64,000 bases of DNA. Source: Lactobacillus sp. LL6 (GTDB lineage: Bacteria; Bacillota; Bacilli; Lactobacillales; Lactobacillaceae). Position numbers and translations under genes: made by a program. The notes below the pieces were generated by a model. The model had not been told where the DNA came from. It ran no database searches and was given only the letters and a program-made list of their open reading frames with translations. Numbering within the stretch: the stretch's first letter is position 1; every line of letters begins with the position of its first letter. This document shows, one piece after another, positions 51,699 through 59,034 of the stretch. The DNA lies in the NCBI RefSeq assembly GCF_007570935.1, contig NZ_VLLR01000001.1, positions 1,178,001 through 1,242,000 of the forward strand. Reading direction: 5' to 3'.

Positions 51699-53753
51699 TT
51701 AATTGCCAAAAAGACCCTTGATATTATTATACCATTGATTAAGTGTCTCTTGGGCAGAACCTATTCCTTTTTGAATTTTATCGCCAATTCCACCAGTCCA
51801 ATCATTATTTGAACCATTTTGCTTAATTAATTGACTTGGTGCTTTTTCACTAAATTGAGTCTGAGCAGTATATGGCAATATTCCTTCCATTTCAGCCTTA
51901 TAAAGTCTAGTAATTCCAGTTTCAGAAATACCTTGCATAAAGTGCTGTTTATCAGTTCTATCAAAACCAACCCAAGTTGCTAATACAATATCTGGAGTAT
52001 AACCAACAATCCACTGGTCCTTAGTACCAAAGCCGTATGAATTTGGCACTTCTGTGGAGCCAGTTTTTCCAGCAACACGAAAACCATTCGGCTGTGCACT
52101 CTTTGCGGTCCCATTTGTAAATACTCCAAGCATCATGGTAGTCATTTCTTTGGCAGTATTAGTCGAAATTATCTTATGCGTTTTAGGATTATTATTTTCA
52201 ACTAAGACATTTCCACTAGCATCTGTAATCTTAGTAATAAAATAAGAACTATCAGGTAAGTTCCCCTGATTTGCAAAAGCAGAATAAGCTCTAGCCATTT
52301 GAAGAGGAGAGACCCCACTTGAAAGTCCACCTAAGGCTAATGCTAAATTCTGGTCGCTTTTTGGAACATTGATGCCAAAGTTTTCTACAGACTTAACACC
52401 TTTTTGAACTCCAATTTTATCTAAAAGCCAAACTGCTGGTACATTCTTACTTTCAGCTAAAGCTTGATACATTGGAATTTTATCAGAATAACCATTATCA
52501 ACATTATGAGGTTCATAACCATTCTTACCAAATTTTTGTAATTTGTTAGAAAGTTCAGAATCATAATGATACCCCTCTTGAAGAGCAGGTGCATAAACTG
52601 CAAGTGACTTAATTGAGGAACCTGGCTGACGTTTCATTTGAGTTGCTCGATTATAACCTCTAAACACATGCTCTCCTCTACCTCCAACAACTGCTCTAAC
52701 TGCACCAGTAGAAGGATCCATTGCTACACTTGCTCCTTGAACTTGAGTGCCATCAGAAGCTGCAGCTGGAAAAAGCCAGCTTTGATTAAATTTCTCTTGC
52801 ATCTGACCTTGATAATCTTGATTCAAAGTCGTATAAATTTTTAGCCCTTTATTCATGACATCTTCTTCTTTTAAGCCATATTTATTGATAGCTTCATTAA
52901 CTACAGCATCAAAGAAGTAAGGATATTTATAACCATCTTTGCCGTGATAAGTATCATTTAAAGTAAGTCCAGTTTGAGAAGCGGCAGTAGCTGTTTGTTT
53001 ACTAATCTTACCAGTATCAGCCATTAATCCTAAAACCACATTACGTCTTGCAGTCGCATTTGCCATATGGTCAATAGGATTATAAAAACTAGGATTTCGT
53101 AACATTCCCGCTAAAGTAGCAGCCTCAGATAAAGACACATCGCTGGCATTTTTACCAAAATACTTACGACTTGCATCTTGAACTCCCCAAACACCATTAC
53201 CGAAATAAGCATTATTAAGATACATTGTTAAAATATCTTTCTTGCTGTAGACATTATTAATCTCTATTGCAAAAAATAGCTCTTCAAGCTTTCGTGAAAA
53301 AGTCTGCTGCTGAGTTAAGAGGGAATTTTTGGCTAATTGTTGGGTTAGGGTTGATCCCCCACCAGTAATTTCACCATGATGAAGCATTAAATTAACTCCA
53401 GCTCTAGCCATTCCTTTAATACTGAAGCCTGGGTTTTTCCAAAAAGTTCTATCTTCTGTAGCAACCACCGCATTTTTAATATTAGGTGAGATTTGGTTAT
53501 ATTTTACAAAAGAACCTTTTTGAGAGTATAGAGACCCAGCCTTTTTTCCTTTATAATCATAAATTGTAGTCGTTGTTGAAAGCGACGCCTTCAAATTCGA
53601 GATATTTGAAGTTTTGACTTTAATGGTGTAATACGTACACGTAAGTAAAGTCAAAAGCAAGAGGATCACAATTATCCATCTGCCAATGTAGAAGCGATTA
53701 TCAAAACGGCGCCAAGCTGCTTTAAATCCGCGATCATTATATTGGTTGTCCAT
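51699..53753 (-). CDS. Bifunctional penicillin-binding protein, PBP1A/2A class
   Basis: The 684-residue class A PBP has a short cytosolic part, one membrane anchor (about 26-45) and a glycosyltransferase domain (ATEDRTFWKNPG, GGGSTLTQQLAKN). The transpeptidase domain has SSIK (active-site Ser), SKN and KTGST. It polymerises and cross-links peptidoglycan. In the first motif the usual His of EDxxFxxHxG is replaced by Asn (EDRTFWKNPG). ATG 53753 (MDNQYN) follows AAAGGAG; earlier starts are not supported. Confidence 0.95.
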   Translation of the reverse strand: MDNQYNDRGFKAAWRRFDNRFYIGRWIIVILLLLTLLTCTYYTIKVKTSNISNLKASLSTTTTIYDYKGKKAGSLYSQKGSFVKYNQISPNIKNAVVATEDRTFWKNPGFSIKGMARAGVNLMLHHGEITGGGSTLTQQLAKNSLLTQQQTFSRKLEELFFAIEINNVYSKKDILTMYLNNAYFGNGVWGVQDASRKYFGKNASDVSLSEAATLAGMLRNPSFYNPIDHMANATARRNVVLGLMADTGKISKQTATAASQTGLTLNDTYHGKDGYKYPYFFDAVVNEAINKYGLKEEDVMNKGLKIYTTLNQDYQGQMQEKFNQSWLFPAAASDGTQVQGASVAMDPSTGAVRAVVGGRGEHVFRGYNRATQMKRQPGSSIKSLAVYAPALQEGYHYDSELSNKLQKFGKNGYEPHNVDNGYSDKIPMYQALAESKNVPAVWLLDKIGVQKGVKSVENFGINVPKSDQNLALALGGLSSGVSPLQMARAYSAFANQGNLPDSSYFITKITDASGNVLVENNNPKTHKIISTNTAKEMTTMMLGVFTNGTAKSAQPNGFRVAGKTGSTEVPNSYGFGTKDQWIVGYTPDIVLATWVGFDRTDKQHFMQGISETGITRLYKAEMEGILPYTAQTQFSEKAPSQLIKQNGSNNDWTGGIGDKIQKGIGSAQETLNQWYNNIKGLFGN

Positions 53754-53799
53754 CTCGTATTCTCCTTTACAATAACAAGTTGATTTTACCATATTTGAT

Positions 53800-53815
53800 A
53801 AAAACATATGTTTTT
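53800..53815. promoter_or_regulatory. Perfect 16-bp palindrome between PBP1A and RluA-type genes
   Basis: AAAAACATATGTTTTT lies in the 93-bp divergent intergenic region. It may be an operator for one or both genes. TGGTAAAAT, a possible extended -10 for the PBP gene, is nearby on the minus strand. Confidence 0.4.
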
Positions 53816-53846
53816 CATCTAGAGATTTAAGAAAAATACAAAAATT

Positions 53847-54680
53847 ATGACATACAATTTTACACTTTTATATCCAAAAGATAAACCAGATATTTCAGTC
53901 AGTGATTTATTACAAAAACTCCTGATTCCACGTAAATGGCGCCACTTTTTGCGGACAAAAGAGCAAGTTACCGTCAACGGTGAGTATCGCTATTTTAATC
54001 AATTAGTATACCCTAATGATAAAGTTCAATTAAAGTTAGATTTTATCGAAAGTCAGCAACAAACTTATCCTGTTAGTGGCAAAATGCCGGAGATTGTTTA
54101 CGAAGATGAGAATTTATTGATTATTAATAAACCTAAGGGACAAAAAACTCACCCCAATTTATTTGAAACTGATACAGCTTTAAATGATTGTGCAACTTAC
54201 TTGGGCTATTCTCCTTATATCGTTCACCGTCTTGATATGCTTACTAGTGGTCTTCTTTTGGTAGCAAAAAATCCTGCTGTTGTCCCAATTCTTAATCGAG
54301 AATTAACAAGCAAGATTTTTAAAAGAAACTATATAGCTACTGTGATTCATCCAGAAAATTTAAACTCTTCTGGTACAATTACTACTCCGATTGGACACGA
54401 TCCACTAGATCAACGCAAGCGAATGATAAGAGAAGACGGCTTGAAGTCGATAACTCACTATCAATTAATTCAAAAAAATAAATCCACAGCTAAAGTTAAA
54501 ATAAGTCTAGAAACTGGCCGTACTCACCAGATTCGTGTTCATTTGGCTTCACTTGGGAGTCCAATTGTGGGCGATCCTTTATATAATCCTGAGTTTGATG
54601 AAAGTGATTTACAACTTGAAGCGGTTGAGATGGAATTGATCAAGCCTTATAGTTTTGATGAGTTGAAGGTAAAATTATAA
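53847..54680 (+). CDS. RluA-family pseudouridine synthase
   Basis: The 277-residue protein has the RluA motif VHRLDMLTSGLLLVAKN with catalytic Asp (near residue 131), INKPKGQKTHPN and RTHQIRVHLASLG. An N-terminal S4-like stretch is short. It would isomerise uridines in rRNA or tRNA; the exact target (RluD-like) is not resolved. Its stop overlaps the convergent toxin gene by 6 bp. Confidence 0.92.
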   Translation: MTYNFTLLYPKDKPDISVSDLLQKLLIPRKWRHFLRTKEQVTVNGEYRYFNQLVYPNDKVQLKLDFIESQQQTYPVSGKMPEIVYEDENLLIINKPKGQKTHPNLFETDTALNDCATYLGYSPYIVHRLDMLTSGLLLVAKNPAVVPILNRELTSKIFKRNYIATVIHPENLNSSGTITTPIGHDPLDQRKRMIREDGLKSITHYQLIQKNKSTAKVKISLETGRTHQIRVHLASLGSPIVGDPLYNPEFDESDLQLEAVEMELIKPYSFDELKVKL

Positions 54681-54980
54681 CAATCTTTTTAACTCTTCAT
54701 AGAAATTTTCTCGAGTACCTATCAACAATATAATCACTATAGTATTATCATCTTCAATTTTATATCCTATACGATATTGTGTTTTTTGATACCACAGTTT
54801 TTTTGTATAAATTGTCGCTAAATCGCCTTCTTTGGGTTCTCCTGAATATGGATCAATAGCAATATCCTTAAAAATTAAGTCAGAAAATTTCTTTTTTAAT
54901 ATTTTATCCTTTAACTTCTTAATATATTTTTTAGGCTTATTACTACCAAACTCAATTTTATAAACCAATTTCTTTTTCAA
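54675..54980 (-). CDS. RelE/ParE-superfamily toxin of a type II toxin-antitoxin pair
   Basis: The basic 101-residue protein has the RelE-like pattern: KIEFGSNKPKKYIKKLKDK, a central YSGEPKEGD segment and a C-terminal QYRIGYKIEDDNTIVIILLIGTRENFY strand region. These toxins usually cut mRNA on the ribosome. It overlaps the antitoxin by 23 bp. The TTG at 54980 lies very close to GAGGAG, so a TTG at 54968 is also possible. Confidence 0.78.
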   Translation of the reverse strand: MKKKLVYKIEFGSNKPKKYIKKLKDKILKKKFSDLIFKDIAIDPYSGEPKEGDLATIYTKKLWYQKTQYRIGYKIEDDNTIVIILLIGTRENFYEELKRLL

Positions 54981-55293
54981 ACTCCTCTTGTGTCAATGGC
55001 TGTGCATCTTTATCTACTTTGGTAGCAATTTCATCAATAGCACTAGGAATATTTGATTTCATCTCTTTAAATTTTGAAATTAATTTTTTTCCTTCATAAC
55101 CTTGATTTACTAAATCTTCTAAGATTTTATCATCAAAATCCCAAAAATTATCTTGGGCAAACTTATAAAAAATACCATTTTTAGTTAGCTCAGGAATCAT
55201 TTTAGTATTTTCATCTATATTAAAAGATTTAGGTACTAGTAAAACTAGAGAATTTCCTTGCTTTCTAACTTTAGTTTCTTTTACTGTAGCCAT
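54958..55293 (-). CDS. SpoVT/AbrB-type antitoxin
   Basis: The 111-residue acidic protein starts with an AbrB/MazE-like swapped-hairpin DNA-binding segment (KVRKQGNSLVLLVPKSFNI, about 8-26). The helical tail ends PLTQEEFEKEIGL, which likely wraps the toxin. It lies first, as usual for type II antitoxins, and AGGTGG precedes its ATG. Palindromes over its promoter are probable autoregulation sites. Confidence 0.8.
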   Translation of the reverse strand: MATVKETKVRKQGNSLVLLVPKSFNIDENTKMIPELTKNGIFYKFAQDNFWDFDDKILEDLVNQGYEGKKLISKFKEMKSNIPSAIDEIATKVDKDAQPLTQEEFEKEIGL

Positions 55294-55313
55294 ATTTTAC
55301 CACCTCATAAAGT

Positions 55314-55341
55314 AATTACATGTAATTGATTTCAATCAATT
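55314..55341. promoter_or_regulatory. Overlapping palindromes of the toxin-antitoxin operator
   Basis: AATTACATGTAATT (55314-55327) is a perfect 14-bp palindrome. Next to it, AATTGATT-TC-AATCAATT (55324-55341) is an 8-bp inverted repeat that overlaps the -10 box. Confidence 0.65.
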
Positions 55342-55368
55342 ATATCATATAACTAAATCAATTTTCAA
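55339..55368 (-). promoter_or_regulatory. Promoter of the toxin-antitoxin operon
   Basis: TTGAAA (55363-55368) and TATAAT (55339-55344) with an 18-bp spacer. Confidence 0.65.
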
Positions 55369-55371
55369 AAC

Positions 55372-55404
55372 AAAAAACGCAAGGATTTTATCCTTGCGTT
55401 TTTT
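55372..55404 (-). terminator. Terminator of fba
   Basis: AAAAAACGCAAGGA / TCCTTGCGTTTTTT with a 5-nt loop. Confidence 0.9.
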
Positions 55405-55421
55405 ATTACCTTAATAGGAGA

Positions 55422-56333
55422 TTATTCTTCGTTCAATGATGAACGGTCAAATGATACATCCTTAAGTTCGTCATCGATAGTTCTAGTACCCATCCAAGCA
55501 ATCATTTCCTTCATCTTATCAGTGATTGCTTCAGTACCTGGCAAGAGAAGCTTACGTGGGTCGTAACCCTTGTCCTTCTTGTCTTCGTCCTTACCTTCTT
55601 CGATGTACTTACGAGTAGCTTCTTGGAATGCTAATTGGAATTCAGTGTTGATGTTAATCTTAGCAATACCAAGTTGAATAGCCTTCTTGATTTGGTCTTC
55701 AGGAATACCTGAACCACCGTGAAGTACAAGTGGAGTGTTTGGAACAGCGTCAGCAATTTCCTTCAAACGAGTGAAGTTAAGACCCTTCCAGTCATCTGGG
55801 TAAACACCGTGGATGTTACCAATACCACAAGCAAGCTTGTCAACACCAGCTTCAACGAATGCCTTAGCATCTTCAACAGAAGCTAATTCACCGCCGCCTT
55901 GGTTTTCACCAATCTTACCGATTTCAGCTTCAACTGAAATACCACGTTCGTGAGCAAGCTTGATGATTTCCTTAGTCTTAGCTAAGTTTTCTTCAATTGG
56001 AAGATTGTGACCATCAAACATAACTGATGAGTAACCAAGCTTGATACATTCAACTGCTGAGTCGTAGTCACCGTGGTCCAAGTTCAAGATAACTGGAACT
56101 GAGATACCCATTGAATCGATTTGGTCAGCAACCATGTCCTTAACGAACTTGTAGCCACCCATGTACTTAGCAGCACCAGTTGAAACTTGGATAAGTAATG
56201 GAGTTCTAGTTTCTTCTGCAGCACGAAGTTCTGCACGAGTCCATTCCAAGTTGTTAGTGTTGTAAGCACCTACAGCGTAGTGGTTCTTACGAGCATCTAA
56301 AAAGATTTGATTACCGTTATCAAAATAAGCCAT
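55422..56333 (-). CDS. fba: Class II fructose-1,6-bisphosphate aldolase
   Basis: The 303-residue enzyme has LNLDHGDYDSAVECIKLGYSSVMFDGHNLP with catalytic Asp and Zn ligand His, EAEIGKIGENQGG, and LVLHGGSGIPEDQIKKAI. It splits FBP into DHAP and G3P, a key step of homolactic glycolysis. Codon choice is strongly biased to the common codons, which fits high expression. AGGAGG precedes the ATG by 10 nt. Confidence 0.97.
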   Translation of the reverse strand: MAYFDNGNQIFLDARKNHYAVGAYNTNNLEWTRAELRAAEETRTPLLIQVSTGAAKYMGGYKFVKDMVADQIDSMGISVPVILNLDHGDYDSAVECIKLGYSSVMFDGHNLPIEENLAKTKEIIKLAHERGISVEAEIGKIGENQGGGELASVEDAKAFVEAGVDKLACGIGNIHGVYPDDWKGLNFTRLKEIADAVPNTPLVLHGGSGIPEDQIKKAIQLGIAKININTEFQLAFQEATRKYIEEGKDEDKKDKGYDPRKLLLPGTEAITDKMKEMIAWMGTRTIDDELKDVSFDRSSLNEE

Positions 56334-56366
56334 TTAAAAAATACCTCCTAAAAATCTTACATGTTC

Positions 56367-56395
56367 ATTGTACCTTTTATTGAGTAAATGAACAA
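56367..56395 (-). promoter_or_regulatory. Promoter of fba
   Basis: TTGTTC (56390-56395) and TACAAT (56367-56372) with a 17-bp spacer. Confidence 0.75.
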
Positions 56396-56407
56396 CGTTT
56401 TCACAAA

Positions 56408-56423
56408 ATGTAAGCGTTATTAT
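56408..56423. promoter_or_regulatory. cre-like site upstream of the fba promoter
   Basis: ATGTAAGCGTTATTAT fits the CcpA cre consensus WTGNAANCGNWNNCWW except one base. A second, looser site TGAACAACGTTTTCA (56389-56403) overlaps the -35. Confidence 0.45.
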
Positions 56424-56433
56424 TTTATTTTCA

Positions 56434-58119
56434 CTACATTTCTTTAGGAGCGTTTACACCCAAAAGACGTAAGCTCTCTGTAAGAACAATTGATGTTGCT
56501 TCTACTAATGCAAGACGTGAAGTAAGTTGATCATCATCAGTCAAGATCTTCACATTAGCATAATACTTGTTGAATTTTTTGGATAAGCCTAAAGCAAATT
56601 TAGCAATTATAGATGGTTCAAATTTATCTGCACTTCTTGCAATAATTCTTGGGAAGTCTGCTAAGTCCTTTGCAACTGCAAATGCCCATTCATCATCTAA
56701 ATTAAAGTTATTATCTGCTGGCTTCTTACCCATTGCAGCAGCTTTGCGCAAGACACTTTGCGCACGAGCATTAGTGTATTGTACGTAAGGACCAGTATCA
56801 CCTTCAAAGCGGACAACTTCTTCTAAGTCAAAGTCAAAACTATCAAGACGGTCATTCTTAAGATCATGGAAAATCACAGCCCCTACACCAACATCATGGG
56901 CAACTTGGTCTTGATCAGCTAAGTCTGGATTCTTTTCTTCAATTTGCTTCTTAGCTAAGCTTACAGCATCCTTCAATACTTGATCAAGGAAAACAACGTT
57001 ACCTTTTCTAGTTGATAACTTCTTACCACCTTGAGTAATAAGACCAAATGGAATATGGTGAATATCATCTGACCAGTCATAGCCCATCTTCTTAAGAACT
57101 GTCTTAAGTTCAACAAAGTGTTGAGCTTGCTCATTACCTACTACATAGAGCATCTTAGCAAAGTCATATTCCTTCATTCTCCATTCAGCAGCTGCCAAGT
57201 CACGAGTTAAGTAAATTGAAGTACCATCTGACTTAACAATAATGGCTGGATTTTCATCTTCACCCATATCAACTACTTGGGCACCACGAGATTCATGAAG
57301 TAGGCCTTTATCCTTCAATTCTTCGATTACTGGTTGCATCTTATCATTGAAAAATGCTTCACCATTATATGAATCAAATTCTACACCAAGTTCTTTGTAA
57401 ATACGGTTAAAGTCAGCTAGTGAAACTTCACGGAACCACTTCCAAAGCTTAACAGCTTCTGGATCGCCTTCTTCAAGCTTCTTAAACCATTCACGACCTT
57501 CTTGTTCAAGTTCTGGATTTTCTTCAGCTTCTTTATGGAAACGTACATAGTAATGGAAAAGATTCATAATTGGATCTTTCTTCACATCTTCTTCGTTTCC
57601 CCAATGCTTATAAGCCGCAATCAACTTACCAAATTGTGTACCATAATCACCTAAGTAATTAATTTTAATAGGGTTATAGCCAACTTTTTCCATAGTTTTA
57701 GCAATTGAATTACCAATTACAGTAGAACGAAGGTGTCCCATACTCATTGGCTTAGCAATGTTAGGGCTGGACATATCAATTGGAACATTACCGTGACCAA
57801 TTTCTTGATCTCCATAGTGTTCTCCAGCTGCTAAAACATCCTTTAAAGTTGAAGAGATAAGCTTTTCGTGATCAATTGCAAAGTTAACATATGGTCCCAC
57901 AGCCTTAATACTTGCAAAATCATCACTTGATAATTCACTAGCAATATTTTGGGCAATTTCTGCAGGATTCTTGTGCATAGTCTTTGCTAAAACAAAACAA
58001 GGAAATGCGTAATCCCCCATCTTAGGGTTCTTAGGACGTTCAATAAGAGCATTAATCTTTTCTTCTGGAAGATCTACTTGACTATTAATTAATTCAACAA
58101 CTTCTTTTTTAAAATCCAT
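56434..58119 (-). CDS. argS: Arginyl-tRNA synthetase
   Basis: The 561-residue class I enzyme has the HIGH-type motif MSMGHLRSTVIGNS (about 127-140), the KMSKS-like KLSTRKGNVV and a DALR anticodon-binding C-terminus. It charges tRNA(Arg). AAAGG lies 6 nt before the ATG, and a T-box leader controls it. Confidence 0.97.
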   Translation of the reverse strand: MDFKKEVVELINSQVDLPEEKINALIERPKNPKMGDYAFPCFVLAKTMHKNPAEIAQNIASELSSDDFASIKAVGPYVNFAIDHEKLISSTLKDVLAAGEHYGDQEIGHGNVPIDMSSPNIAKPMSMGHLRSTVIGNSIAKTMEKVGYNPIKINYLGDYGTQFGKLIAAYKHWGNEEDVKKDPIMNLFHYYVRFHKEAEENPELEQEGREWFKKLEEGDPEAVKLWKWFREVSLADFNRIYKELGVEFDSYNGEAFFNDKMQPVIEELKDKGLLHESRGAQVVDMGEDENPAIIVKSDGTSIYLTRDLAAAEWRMKEYDFAKMLYVVGNEQAQHFVELKTVLKKMGYDWSDDIHHIPFGLITQGGKKLSTRKGNVVFLDQVLKDAVSLAKKQIEEKNPDLADQDQVAHDVGVGAVIFHDLKNDRLDSFDFDLEEVVRFEGDTGPYVQYTNARAQSVLRKAAAMGKKPADNNFNLDDEWAFAVAKDLADFPRIIARSADKFEPSIIAKFALGLSKKFNKYYANVKILTDDDQLTSRLALVEATSIVLTESLRLLGVNAPKEM

Positions 58120-58136
58120 ATGATGCCTTTCTATAT

Positions 58137-58330
58137 AAAAAACGCCTCTTCCTACTATGTAGAAAGAGACGAGATGTTATCCCGCGGTACCACTCAACTT
58201 GATACTTAAGTATCCGCTTGTTATATTCTATTCTTATTAGCTAGACACGCCTTCATGAAGATTCTTACCTGCCTCACACTCTATGCAGATTCGCTGAAAA
58301 AAACTACTTCACTACTACTTCTAACACTTC
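58137..58330 (-). ncRNA. T-box leader of argS
   Basis: The T-box motif GAGTGGTACCGCGGG (58181-58195) precedes a terminator stem CGTCTCTTTCTAC/GTAGGAAGAGGCG (58137-58171) with a T-run. Stem I can close through GTTAG/CTAGC, and CGT, an Arg codon, lies just before this 3' strand in GGCGTGTCTAGC. The specifier call rests on that position. Confidence 0.88.
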
Positions 58331-58336
58331 TGTGAT

Positions 58337-58345
58337 ATTATACCA
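58337..58345 (-). promoter_or_regulatory. Extended -10 promoter of argS
   Basis: TGGTATAAT on the minus strand directly before the T-box leader. The -35 (TAGCAA) is weak. Confidence 0.65.
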
Positions 58346-58450
58346 GCTAATTTTGGTTTTTGCTACTGATTGAGTTTAAAACTTATTTGTTTTTAGATTC
58401 AAAATTCTTTTGTTTTTGAGAATTTTTTCAAACACCTTATATCTTTAATA

Positions 58451-58503
58451 ATTATCCTTAAAACAAAACAGTCCTCATTCCTAATTGGAACGAGAGCTAT
58501 TTT
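58451..58503. repeat. 53-nt direct repeat with terminator-like hairpin, copy A
   Basis: It matches copy B (58950-59002) at 50 of 53 positions. It contains CCTCATTCC and GGAACGAGAG arms around AATTAG-type loop bases and lies after the XRE gene, where it can end its transcript. Confidence 0.85.
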
Positions 58504-58526
58504 GTTTGTTGTTAATTTTTACTTAG

Positions 58527-58793
58527 CTAAGAAAAACTAATAGTTAATTTTTTACCAAGAGCATTTGCTAGTTTTGTGAGTGTATCAATACTTGTATTAT
58601 CTCCACGCTCAATTCTAGCAATTGTTGATTGAGGAACATTGGCTGTTTCTGCTAATTGACGTTGTGATAGCCCTGACTTTTTACGAATTTCAGTCAATGC
58701 AACTGCACTTTCTAATTTTGTAGTTTCATTTTCAAACTCTTGCTTAAATTCTGGATCTTTAAGCTGCTCATTCAGATAATCTTTAAAATCCAT
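58527..58793 (-). CDS. XRE-family helix-turn-helix protein (HigA-type antitoxin)
   Basis: The 88-residue protein has a Cro/C1 helix-turn-helix: IRKKSGLSQRQLAETANVPQSTIARIERGDNTSIDTLTKLANALG (about 37-81, read in parts). GGAG lies 8 nt before the ATG. A C-terminal fragment of a HigB-like toxin lies directly upstream with a 2-bp gap, so this is probably the antitoxin left after toxin decay. Confidence 0.88.
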   Translation of the reverse strand: MDFKDYLNEQLKDPEFKQEFENETTKLESAVALTEIRKKSGLSQRQLAETANVPQSTIARIERGDNTSIDTLTKLANALGKKLTISFS

Positions 58794-58795
58794 AA

Positions 58796-58942
58796 TTATT
58801 GCTCCTTTTTCTTGTTATCATAATATTCTTTACGTAGTTCCTTAGCATGATTTATTTCACGTACTGGAGTTTTCTTAGTCTTTTTAGTAAAGCCATTAGT
58901 TATCATATATTTTGTTCCATCTACATAAAAAATTAAAATAAA
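58796..58942 (-). pseudogene. C-terminal remnant of a HigB/Gp49-like toxin
   Basis: The frame ending at TAA 58796 reads ILIFYVDGTKYMITNG, then FTKKTKKTPVREINHAKELR and KEYYDNKKKEQ. That is the conserved C-terminal half of phage-derived Gp49-like HigB toxins (FxKKTxKTPxxEIxxA). The N-terminal half of about 60 residues is missing; the frame instead runs into repeat copy B without a start codon and binding site. The remaining part lacks most of the fold and is unlikely to be toxic. Confidence 0.8.
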
Positions 58943-58949
58943 TTTTAAA

Positions 58950-59002
58950 ATTATCCCCAAAACAAAACAGCCCTCATTCCTAATTGGAACGAGAGCTATT
59001 TT
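58950..59002. repeat. 53-nt direct repeat with terminator-like hairpin, copy B
   Basis: Copy B lies 33 bp after the second adhesin stop codon and probably ends that transcript. It differs from copy A at three positions (TT to CC and one T to C). The truncated toxin frame begins right at its edge. Confidence 0.85.
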
Positions 59003-59034
59003 TGTTATTCAAGAAAAGTTATAAACTTATAACT

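Noticed and set aside
51715..51740. TGGTATAAT on the minus strand at the end of the PBP gene as a promoter of yheA-yhaO
   Set aside because: It coincides with coding for QWYNN and lacks a -35; it could be real but sequence alone does not support calling it.
54661..54700. Regulatory meaning of the 6-bp convergent overlap between the RluA-type and toxin genes
   Set aside because: Only the stop codons overlap, and no hairpin or antisense feature is visible.
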